Positions 46,082 to 53,860 of a stretch of 64,000 nucleotides of DNA are shown one piece after another. The stretch is taken from the NCBI RefSeq assembly GCF_047250385.1, contig NZ_JBLBVM010000054.1, forward strand, positions 186,001-250,000, in the 5' to 3' direction. The notes under the pieces were generated by a model. The model saw nothing but the letters and a program-made list of their open reading frames with translations. It searched no databases and was not told the origin of the DNA. Made by a program: the position numbers and the translations under genes. Origin of the DNA: Glaciecola sp047250385. Lineage in GTDB: Bacteria; Pseudomonadota; Gammaproteobacteria; Enterobacterales; Alteromonadaceae. How positions within the stretch are numbered: position 1 is the first letter of the stretch; the number at the start of each line of letters is the position of its first letter.

Positions 46082-46935
46082 GTTTCAATCACACTCAGTA
46101 AGAACTTTTCTAAGCCTTCATAAGAGGAGTAACTTGCAGTGTAAAAATCACTGTTTTCTACTACTTTTTGTAAAGTTGAGAAGCCGCTTTCGCCTAGGAC
46201 GCTGTAATTAAAAGAGTGATGGATTAATTTTGCGAAGCCTTCAACCTGACTAACTTGCTCAACAACTAAGTCATTTTCAGCTTTGTATTTAGGAAACACG
46301 ACCGCTACTATTGTAGCCTTTTTGAGAAGCTCAAACTCCGCCCTGCTATGCAATTTTACATGCGCGATGTCGCCCTTGTGAGTGCCAATTGTTGTCGGTG
46401 AAAAAGTCGCATTTGGCGAGCTTTGTTTAATGACATCGATTGACCTATTCTTAAGAGAGGCAGCTCTATGCATAGGTTGAACAGAGTTAGTGCCGAGTGG
46501 AATAATAGCCATCTCGTCTGAAAAAAGCTCCCAGCCATGCAATCCAAAATGAGTCGCTAGTGTACTTTTTCCAGATCCTGGAGTGGCAGGGAAGATAATT
46601 GCTTTACCATTTTTAACTAACACGGAAGAATGAATGAGTAATTTCGAATAATCTAAAGACGCAATACACCAATTCATGCCCCATTCAATTGAAGGCATTA
46701 AGAGCTTAGGATTAACTGGATTGAAAGGTCTTTGATTATCAACGTAAATACACACTTGAGGTTTTATGAAGCGGCGCCAGAAAGATGTGTACTTAATGGT
46801 TAATGTAAAATCGACGGGGGCGTCCACTGAGTAGTTAACGCTCTCATCATACATATCGACAAGATAGTCGACGATAAAAGATGGGCAGTTTTCAAAACAA
46901 AAGCGGTAAGGCCCGACGTCAACAATTGGATTCAA
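46078..46935 (-). CDS. HprK-related kinase A
   Basis: The 285-residue protein has Walker A TPGSGKST (118-125) and a downstream SDE (139-141) like the Hpr kinase/phosphorylase P-loop, but lacks the N-terminal HPrK domain. It matches the HprK-rel-A type. A TTG start overlaps the PqqD-like stop by 4 nt (TTGA). The kinase probably phosphorylates a partner in the cassette. The phosphorylated protein is not known. Confidence 0.88.
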   Translation of the reverse strand: MNPIVDVGPYRFCFENCPSFIVDYLVDMYDESVNYSVDAPVDFTLTIKYTSFWRRFIKPQVCIYVDNQRPFNPVNPKLLMPSIEWGMNWCIASLDYSKLLIHSSVLVKNGKAIIFPATPGSGKSTLATHFGLHGWELFSDEMAIIPLGTNSVQPMHRAASLKNRSIDVIKQSSPNATFSPTTIGTHKGDIAHVKLHSRAEFELLKKATIVAVVFPKYKAENDLVVEQVSQVEGFAKLIHHSFNYSVLGESGFSTLQKVVENSDFYTASYSSYEGLEKFLLSVIET

Positions 46936-47177
46936 ACTGTTTCCAACATAATATTCTTATTCATTAATTCCAGCCTCAAATCATTAATTAAAGTATCAGC
47001 CTCTGGCACAGAGCTGAAAAAATCACAATTCAAAGAGCCTTTAGAACTAACAATTAACGGGTATTGACGTAAGTCAGATTGGATAAAAACTGTGGAATAA
47101 TCGCTCTTATCGAATGCAATTATTCCACTTAGGTCTGGCGGTACAAAAACTAAATGGTTGTTAGAAAGTTGATGCAC
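46932..47177 (-). CDS. PqqD-like small protein of the HPr-rel-A system
   Basis: A GTG-started 81-residue protein with no motif beyond the small PqqD-like winged-helix layout, and hydrophobic turns LVFVPPDLSGIIAF. In RiPP pathways PqqD-type proteins bind a peptide leader and present it to modifying enzymes. Here the position, 18 nt after the Tat protein and overlapping the kinase, is the main support for the call. It may bind the Tat protein or another substrate. Confidence 0.7.
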   Translation of the reverse strand: MHQLSNNHLVFVPPDLSGIIAFDKSDYSTVFIQSDLRQYPLIVSSKGSLNCDFFSSVPEADTLINDLRLELMNKNIMLETV

Positions 47178-47195
47178 CTTTAATGCCTGCGCCTA

Positions 47196-47855
47196 TTATG
47201 AGCATGAACCATTTTGAGGGATCGACATGTGAGTAACTCCGTCGTTAAATGACGATTTCAATGAGTCAAAGTTTGTCGGCTCCATGTTGTTATTTGTGAC
47301 ATAAAGTACACCCCAAATATGTTCAATTAGTTCATCAGCTCCACTAAACTCGGGAGGAATGTTATAAAAACCAAAACGAGCGTTTAAGTAAACTGCAGCC
47401 AAGTTCCAAATGCCTCCAGGATTTGCTAGCGCATTGCCTAGGTGCAACTCTTTAAATGGAATAGAGCCTTTACCATCGGATAACATGATGGTCGTATTTT
47501 TGATATATGAATTCAAATAACAAAAATTATGATTTAGTGCACCATCGCTTGCAGTTTTATACGCGGAAAACATAGCTTTGATTTTATTTCTACCCTTGTT
47601 AGTGGGTTGAGGAGCAATAAATTTGGCCCAACTGCCCGGAGAACGACCATTAGACAATACAGGCATCACACACGTTGTAGTTGACGTCGAACCACCTGAA
47701 ATACCAGACGCATTACAAGCACCCCAAACAGATTGAGCTGGCATCGATGAAGCCACTAAGCCTATCGCAGATTTCTTAAGAAAACTCCTACGTACGCTTG
47801 TTTTAGTAATTTCAGAAACTTGTGATTCCGTTTCTTTTGATTTATCGATACTCAT
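47196..47855 (-). CDS. Tat-exported protein of unknown function (first gene of HPr-rel-A cluster)
   Basis: The 219-residue product has a twin-arginine signal with RRSFLKK (R22, R23), a hydrophobic stretch and cleavage near VWG-A. The mature part starts with a Ser/Thr/Gly-rich stretch (about residues 50-62) holding two cysteines (GACNAS, TTTCVM), followed by a folded helical part with AVYLNARFGFYN and a final Cys (NGSCS). I recognise no enzyme motif. It is followed immediately by the PqqD-like, kinase and nucleotidyltransferase genes and is the likeliest substrate of that set, by position only. AGGGA lies upstream of the ATG. Confidence 0.75.
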   Translation of the reverse strand: MSIDKSKETESQVSEITKTSVRRSFLKKSAIGLVASSMPAQSVWGACNASGISGGSTSTTTCVMPVLSNGRSPGSWAKFIAPQPTNKGRNKIKAMFSAYKTASDGALNHNFCYLNSYIKNTTIMLSDGKGSIPFKELHLGNALANPGGIWNLAAVYLNARFGFYNIPPEFSGADELIEHIWGVLYVTNNNMEPTNFDSLKSSFNDGVTHMSIPQNGSCS

Positions 47856-47890
47856 AAAAAGTTTTCCCTAAAAATGGATATTCTCCATAC

Positions 47891-47943
47891 ATTGCAAAAA
47901 TCATTCCAAAAACTAAGTCATTGAAATTTTTGCAATAAAATTA
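47891..47943 (-). promoter_or_regulatory. Candidate promoter and inverted repeat of the HPr-rel-A operon
   Basis: On the minus strand a perfect TATAAT (47938-47943) lies about 83 nt before the Tat-protein ATG, with a weak -35 at the usual distance. Just downstream, ATTGCAAAAA (47891-47900) and TTTTTGCAAT (47927-47936) are a perfect 10-bp inverted repeat 26 nt apart, well placed as an operator. The rest of the 376-nt gap to the response-regulator stop at 48232 shows nothing else I recognise. Confidence 0.5.
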
Positions 47944-48231
47944 TACCGGTACTCGTAAATGTAAAATAACCCGACAATCGATAACGCATGAATTGAGTAA
48001 GAAAAATTAGATGCTACACCAAAGCGTTATTAGATTTATCAGCCTTACTATCGAAGCAAGTGACTTTCGAAGTGATTTACATGCATAGAATAATGAGGAA
48101 AGGTTATACGATAACGCTGAATTATTCAACTAAATTCATTCTGCATAAATCTAGAAATCAGGGCATAGATGACTATTGGAAAACCTTGAAAAGCCCCATA
48201 GATTGCGCCCATAAGATTAACTATTTAAGCT

Positions 48232-49095
48232 TTAGTTTGTTAAAAACGTTTTCACAACATCCTTGTAATTACGACTGACTTTTATTTTGTCGTATTCGCC
48301 CATCATCAAGAAAAACTCACCCTTTGTATGAGGAATAACTTTGTCTATAAAATTGAGGTTTACGATGGTTGAGCGATGCACTCGCTTGAACACATCCTCA
48401 TCTAAATATTCTAGCATTTCCTTTAATGTACAACGTTTAACATGCGTCTCACCCAAAGCATGCACACAAACATAGTCACCCGCAGCATCAATCCACTCAA
48501 TATCATGTTGCTTTAGCAAATGAATTTCGTCTCGTTCTTTAATAACAATCTTTCTGTTTTTTAATTGTAGGTCTTCTTCTTGACCCGCGTTTGTATTCTC
48601 TGTTGAATCGTCATCCTGCGGATATGAATCATTCGCCTGCCAAGTAACTGTTTTATTCTGCTTCTTATCCATTTGCGCGATAGCTTCAATGACGTCACTT
48701 TTATTGTTTGATGTTTCATTTGTCATGACTTGCATGCGCTGAGCTGCTCGACCGATGGCACGTTCAATACGCACATCATCAATGGGTTTTAGTACATAAT
48801 CCACGGCATTTGCATCAAAAGCCTCAAGCGCATATTGCTCATAAGCAGTAGCAAAGATAATAAGAGGCATCGCGTCATTTTGTAGGTTCTTGACCACCTC
48901 CAGCCCTGTTATTCCTGGCATTTGAATGTCTAAAAAAAGTAAATCAGGTTTTAATTCTATTACAGCTTCAATAGCCTCACGACCATTTGAACACTGTGCA
49001 ATAATGTCAATATTTGGTAGTTTGTTTAACTTGGCCGCTAGCAACTTCAATGCTAAAGGCTCGTCGTCTACAATTATCGTTTTTATTTTAGTCAT
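48232..49095 (-). CDS. LytTR-type response regulator
   Basis: The 287-residue protein has a receiver domain with D56 as the phospho-acceptor (FLDIQMPG) and a C-terminal LytTR DNA-binding domain (about 185-287, with GDYVCVH and FKRVHRSTIVNLNFI). An acidic, low-complexity linker of about 50 residues lies between. It follows the histidine kinase at 49180 by 84 nt and is its evident partner. Targets may include nearby genes, but this is not shown. Confidence 0.93.
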   Translation of the reverse strand: MTKIKTIIVDDEPLALKLLAAKLNKLPNIDIIAQCSNGREAIEAVIELKPDLLFLDIQMPGITGLEVVKNLQNDAMPLIIFATAYEQYALEAFDANAVDYVLKPIDDVRIERAIGRAAQRMQVMTNETSNNKSDVIEAIAQMDKKQNKTVTWQANDSYPQDDDSTENTNAGQEEDLQLKNRKIVIKERDEIHLLKQHDIEWIDAAGDYVCVHALGETHVKRCTLKEMLEYLDEDVFKRVHRSTIVNLNFIDKVIPHTKGEFFLMMGEYDKIKVSRNYKDVVKTFLTN

Positions 49096-49179
49096 ATGTT
49101 TTTTTATCTTACTTCCGTTCAGTCATGTAAGCGCTCAATATAGACTTACTATCAAGTTTTTAACCAGCCTCTTTTCACT

Positions 49180-50313
49180 TTAAGCTGACAACTCGAATGG
49201 CATATTGATGCGGCTAATTCGCCCACCTTCAATCCCTTTCATCGCATTGAATTGGTAATCATTTTCGTATAGTACGGCTAACCTTTGCTCTATGTTTACT
49301 AAACCAACCCCAGTGCTACTATCTTGCTTAGACACTTTTTCTTTTCGTTTATTTTCAGCGCCCGTATCTGAAATTTCGATAATGAGCCGCTTATGCTTGA
49401 TTTTCGCGCGCAGGCTGATGGTGCCACCAGCCTCACTTTTTGAAATAGCGTGCTTCATAGAATTTTCAATAATTGGCTGTAAAAGCAGACTCGGAACTAA
49501 CGCTTCTTTAGCATCGTCATCCACCATAAAATCGAGGTTTAATCGATCCGCAAATCTGGTTTTCTCAATTTCTAGATACAAGTTTAAAGCTGCAATTTCA
49601 TCGGCTAAGGTCACTTTTGTATCGGGGTCATTGTCTAGGGAATGGCGTAAAAACTGACTCAATTGCACAGTCATCGTTTGCGCTTTCTCAGATTCTTCAA
49701 TTTCAATGAGTGAATTAATAGCGTTGAGAGTGTTGCATAGAAAATGCGGATTAAGTTGGTATCGAAGCATTTTTAATTTCGCATCTCGTGCCACACTTTG
49801 TGCCTCAATGCGTTTGATATGTTCTTTTCGTGTAGCAGCTTCTGCAACTAGCATGGTTTCGTGTTCCGATTGAAGTAGCTCATAATAGCGAATACCGTGA
49901 AACAAGCCGGTCCAACACAAAAAGATAAAGATACTTGCGAAATACCAACCGCCAAACTCGTCCCACAATTCGCCTGCTGGGGTAAGCCATGACAAGGCTT
50001 GCATGCGAAAAATAGTCCACACAAAGGCGACAAAGAAAACCATTAGCATGCCGATGGTTAATCGATAAGTTATCGATTTTTCCCATATCCTATCAAAAGT
50101 GCGATATAGCAAAATTGAAAACAGCAGGCCCAATAATCCTTGCAACACGGTATGAGTGATATTTCCAAACGTAAACTCGTTATACCAAAGAGTTAAGGTA
50201 ATGAAACTAACGACGCTAACAAACAACCAAAAGCTCGCCTGCCAGAACCAAAAGCGATGGGACGCATCGTGCTTGATCGCCGTTTTTATTGACTGGTTGA
50301 AAGTCCTGATCAT
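49180..50313 (-). CDS. LytS/AlgZ-type sensor histidine kinase
   Basis: The 377-residue protein has four transmembrane segments (about 25-45, 55-75, 85-103, 122-142), a short coiled linker and a His_kinase domain with the phospho-accepting H190 in QLNPHFLCNTLNAI, plus an HATPase region (LLQPIIENSMKHA). No periplasmic domain is evident. It pairs with the LytTR regulator downstream on the same strand. Confidence 0.93.
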   Translation of the reverse strand: MIRTFNQSIKTAIKHDASHRFWFWQASFWLFVSVVSFITLTLWYNEFTFGNITHTVLQGLLGLLFSILLYRTFDRIWEKSITYRLTIGMLMVFFVAFVWTIFRMQALSWLTPAGELWDEFGGWYFASIFIFLCWTGLFHGIRYYELLQSEHETMLVAEAATRKEHIKRIEAQSVARDAKLKMLRYQLNPHFLCNTLNAINSLIEIEESEKAQTMTVQLSQFLRHSLDNDPDTKVTLADEIAALNLYLEIEKTRFADRLNLDFMVDDDAKEALVPSLLLQPIIENSMKHAISKSEAGGTISLRAKIKHKRLIIEISDTGAENKRKEKVSKQDSSTGVGLVNIEQRLAVLYENDYQFNAMKGIEGGRISRINMPFELSA

Positions 50314-50465
50314 GCCCTAACTAATTTACTTAATATTAACATTTGTCTAGTTTACACATCCTATCTATTCATATCTATGTATATGCTGATTTAAGAGTTA
50401 ATAGACGTAAAAACTCTAGAATCAAAAATAGAGTTATTTGCGATGTTGAGGAGGAAAGCTACCTC

Positions 50466-50484
50466 AAAAATAGTCCGTTTTACC
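50466..50484. promoter_or_regulatory. Candidate operator upstream of the GH3 gene
   Basis: The reverse complement of 50466-50482 reads TAAAACGGACTATTTTT, 112 nt before the GH3 ATG. It matches the site TAAAACGGACTGTTTTA at 60543-60559 (15 of 17 positions). The right half-site is weaker here. The 50314-50595 gap has no other feature I recognise. Confidence 0.45.
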
Positions 50485-50595
50485 TTATTTCACTGGACGC
50501 TAACAATTCCAACGCTAATGTAGTCAGTCGTCAAAAGCACAGCCATGCAAAGTCGAATTTGGCATGTCGAGACAACATAAAATAAGAGTACGAGT

Positions 50596-52800
50596 ATGAC
50601 AACCAGCCCGATAGAAACAAAAGCAATGCAACTGTTAAGCAAAATGACCTTAGATGAAAAGCTTGGTCAATTATCTCAAACCTGCGGAGCTGGCGGACAT
50701 ATACCGCAATATCTTGTTGAAGGAATACAAAAAGGCCGAGTCAGTTCTGTCATTAACGAAGTAGACCTTGCAACAGTTAACGAACTTCAAAGGATCGCCA
50801 AAGAGGAAAGTCGCTTAGGCATTCCATTGCTCATTGGGCGTGATGTTATTCATGGATTTAAAACGATTTTCCCCATTCCATTGGGGCAAGCAGCAGCTTG
50901 GTCGCCAGAGCTGGTAGAGAAAGGGGCACGAATTGCAGCCCTCGAATCTGCTAGAGCTGGCGTAAATTGGACCTTCGCGCCAATGATAGATATTGCTCGC
51001 GATCCTCGCTGGGGACGCATAGCAGAAAGCCTCGGCGAAGATCCTTTCCTATGTTCGCAGCTTGGCGTAGCGATGGTAAAAGGATTTCAATCTGATGATT
51101 TATCAACAAACGGCGCTATTGCCGCTTGTGCAAAGCATTTCGTGGGTTATGGCGCGAGTGAAAGTGGCCGTGACTACAACACTACCAACATACCTGAAAA
51201 TGAACTTAGAAATGTGCACTTACAGCCCTTCTATTTCGCTGCAAAAAGTGGTGTCGCCTCGTTTATGTCGTCGTTTAGCGACTTGAATGGCGTGCCTGCC
51301 AGTGGCAATCAATGGTTGTTAAAGCAAATACTGCGCGACGAATGGCAATATAAAGGTCTGGTTGTTAGCGATTGGGAATCGATTAAGGAATTAAAAGTTC
51401 ACGGGCTGTCAGCAAGTGACAAAGACTCCGCTCGTTTAGCCGCAAAAGCAGGTATTGATATAGAGATGCAAAGCACCTGTTACATCGATAATATGAAGGC
51501 TCTGATTGATGAGAGTAAAATTCAAGAATCCGAAATTGACAGTTTGGTATTGAACGTACTTCAGACCAAGTTCGCCTTGGGTTTGTTCGATCAGGCTTAT
51601 ACTGATCTATCAACGTTACCTGCCTACCTAAACCATGAACATTTAAGCGCTGCAAAAGAAGCTGCGCAAAAAAGTTGTGTCCTTTTACAAAATCAAAGCA
51701 GAAATGGAGCTTCGCCAATATTACCTTTGAATAAAAATGACACTAAGCGTATAGCCGTAATCGGGCCCTTAGCAAACGATGGATATGAACAATTAGGCAC
51801 TTGGGTTTTTGATGGCGAGGAACAGCACAGCATAAGCTGCTTAAGTGGCTTGAAAGAAATTGTAAATGAAGGTACTGAGATAAAATTTGAACCTGTTTTT
51901 GCAAGCTCAAGAGATAAAGACACTCAACAGTTTGAGAAAGCGCTATCCATAACGGAACAAGCTGACGTTGCGATCCTATTTTTAGGCGAAGAATCGATTT
52001 TGTCGGGTGAAGCACACTGCCGTTCGAATATCGATTTGCCCGGCGCACAGAATGAGTTAATTGAGTATTTGTCGCAATCTAGTACCCCAATCGTGTTAGT
52101 CATTCTTGCGGGGCGACCATTGACTATTCAACCCATAGTGAACAAAATCGATAGTATTTTATATGCTTGGCATCCCGGCACGATGGGCGGCATAGCCATT
52201 GCCGAAATATTATTTGGCGACGCTTGTCCTTCAGGCAAACTACCCGTTACTTTTCCACGAGTTGTTGGTCAAGTGCCTATTTATTACGCGCAGAAAAATA
52301 GTGGTCGGCCTGCTGCTGAATGGAGCTATGTGCATATTGACGACGTGCCTCAGCGTGCACCGCAAACATCCTTAGGAATGGCTGCAACTCACCTAGACAC
52401 ACATTTCACACCTTTGTACTCTTTTGGCTTTGGTTTGTCCTATGCTGAGTTTGCATATCATGATGTAAATATTAGCGACAATAAAATTGTCATTGGTGAA
52501 TCGTTCTCGGTTACCTTAAAAGTGGAAAACAAGAGTGAGATTGACGCAGATGAAATTGTGCAACTCTATATTCGCGATTTGGTCGGCTCAGTAACGCGGC
52601 CCGTCAAGGAACTCAAAGGGTTTCAACGAGTTTATGTGAAAGCTAAGTCTATCGTAAACGTTAATTTTGAGTTGCATACCGATGATCTGGCTTTTTACGA
52701 TATAAACAACAAGTTGAATGTTGAAGCAGGTGACTTTTTGTTAGGAGTTGGAAAGGATAGTTCGCTTGAGTTGAATGTGGCTTTTGAGCTAATAAATTGA
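50596..52800 (+). CDS. bglX: Signal-less GH3 beta-glucosidase
   Basis: The 734-residue protein has the GH3 catalytic barrel (LGQLSQTCG, FAPMIDIARDPRWGRIAESLGEDP, VKGFQ and GVAMVKGF), the nucleophile in VVSDWE (D259), the second alpha/beta domain (PIVLVILAGRPL) and a C-terminal fibronectin-III-like domain ending in ADEIVQLYIRD. There is no signal peptide, so it should act in the cytoplasm. In this locus it probably finishes beta-1,3- or mixed glucooligosaccharides made by the other enzymes. Confidence 0.9.
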   Translation: MTTSPIETKAMQLLSKMTLDEKLGQLSQTCGAGGHIPQYLVEGIQKGRVSSVINEVDLATVNELQRIAKEESRLGIPLLIGRDVIHGFKTIFPIPLGQAAAWSPELVEKGARIAALESARAGVNWTFAPMIDIARDPRWGRIAESLGEDPFLCSQLGVAMVKGFQSDDLSTNGAIAACAKHFVGYGASESGRDYNTTNIPENELRNVHLQPFYFAAKSGVASFMSSFSDLNGVPASGNQWLLKQILRDEWQYKGLVVSDWESIKELKVHGLSASDKDSARLAAKAGIDIEMQSTCYIDNMKALIDESKIQESEIDSLVLNVLQTKFALGLFDQAYTDLSTLPAYLNHEHLSAAKEAAQKSCVLLQNQSRNGASPILPLNKNDTKRIAVIGPLANDGYEQLGTWVFDGEEQHSISCLSGLKEIVNEGTEIKFEPVFASSRDKDTQQFEKALSITEQADVAILFLGEESILSGEAHCRSNIDLPGAQNELIEYLSQSSTPIVLVILAGRPLTIQPIVNKIDSILYAWHPGTMGGIAIAEILFGDACPSGKLPVTFPRVVGQVPIYYAQKNSGRPAAEWSYVHIDDVPQRAPQTSLGMAATHLDTHFTPLYSFGFGLSYAEFAYHDVNISDNKIVIGESFSVTLKVENKSEIDADEIVQLYIRDLVGSVTRPVKELKGFQRVYVKAKSIVNVNFELHTDDLAFYDINNKLNVEAGDFLLGVGKDSSLELNVAFELIN

Positions 52801-53013
52801 ACTGAAGTATTTTTAATACTTAGCTTTACAGTCATCGCTATTTTTGGAGTAAAAATCGTCAACTTTCTTTACAAAAAATTAACAAGATGACTGCGTAGGT
52901 GACTATTCCCCTGATTTTGTTGTAGTTTATTTTAGGTCTACATTTTGCATATTACCTCTGATGTACAAGATTAGAAATAAAATTTAAAAGATCGCTTTAG
53001 AAGGAATTAGGAA

Positions 53014-53670
53014 ATGAAATTTTTGAAATTATCGGTTTTTCTCTGCGTAGCTTTGTTGCTCAACCCAGTGCAGGTTATGGCAACGATTATTACGTTTGAT
53101 GATATTGACCCTGTATTTGTAGTACCAGAAGACTATGGAAGTAACATCTCTGTGGCAACTGGTTCGTTTCTGGAAGGGAACGGTTTTACGCCAAATGTCG
53201 CTGTTAGCTATTTGCGGGATAGTACAGCGCAAAATTTTTCTGTTTGGGATGGATACAGCACACTAGATAACGCTTTGGGTCACAATAGTTTTGCAGTTCC
53301 AGGAGAAATGATTCTTACTCCCGACGCCGGATTTGTCGTGCGACTAAATGAATTTGATTTTGCTGCTTGGTCAGGTGAATATAACGCGAGGATTACCATA
53401 TTTAGTGGTCCATCAAATATTTTATTCGACTCTGGGAATTTCATTTTAAATGAAAACCAAGGTGTTCAAAATTACACTTTCTCAACGCCTTTAGAGTCTA
53501 CGAATACAATTCGGATTAGATTTGAAAATTTTGGCGATTTAGCAATTGATAATATAAATTTTGATCAAAGAAGAGTTGCCGTTCCGGAACCAAGTTCTTT
53601 GGCGCTTTTGGCACTAGGCTTTTTGACCTTCAGAAGACTTAAAAGCAAGCGTGGTTCAAAAGGAAGTTAA
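53014..53670 (+). CDS. PEP-CTERM sorting-domain exported protein
   Basis: AGGA precedes the ATG. The 218-residue product has a signal peptide (cleavage near VMA-TI), a mid-region with alternating hydrophobic strands (WDGYSTLDNA, FDFAAWSGEY), and a C-terminal tripartite sorting signal: VPEPSS (V190-P193), a hydrophobic helix, then RRLKSKRG. That is the PEP-CTERM tag, which an exosortase would recognise. The mid-domain resembles jelly-roll-type secreted modules but I cannot name it. Confidence 0.9.
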   Translation: MKFLKLSVFLCVALLLNPVQVMATIITFDDIDPVFVVPEDYGSNISVATGSFLEGNGFTPNVAVSYLRDSTAQNFSVWDGYSTLDNALGHNSFAVPGEMILTPDAGFVVRLNEFDFAAWSGEYNARITIFSGPSNILFDSGNFILNENQGVQNYTFSTPLESTNTIRIRFENFGDLAIDNINFDQRRVAVPEPSSLALLALGFLTFRRLKSKRGSKGS

Positions 53671-53788
53671 GCCATTTTGTAACTTATTGGATTAGGCGGT
53701 ATTAAGTTATAAAGTTCAGTCGCTTAACAATTCTGTTTTCAGATTTTTTGACTTCCTTGTATAACGAAAGCCTAGCTTTCGACCTCAT

Positions 53789-53825
53789 AAAAAAAGCACA
53801 ACCGGTTTCCCTGTTGTGCTTTTTA
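53789..53825. terminator. Bidirectional terminator
   Basis: AGCACAAC (53795-53802) pairs with GTTGTGCT (53813-53820), flanked by an A-run upstream and TTTTTATTG downstream. It lies between the PEP-CTERM gene and the convergent lipoprotein gene and should work in both directions. Confidence 0.88.
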
Positions 53826-53860
53826 TTGTCAATGCTTAGTTACTTAGTTTAACGCGTCTC

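Noticed and set aside
46932..47177. Possible classic RiPP precursor peptide
   Set aside because: It is longer than typical precursors and lacks a leader/core boundary. PqqD-like function by context is more likely.
50343..50585. Plus-strand open frame of 80 codons before the GH3 gene
   Set aside because: It covers the candidate operator, has no ribosome site and no recognisable protein features.
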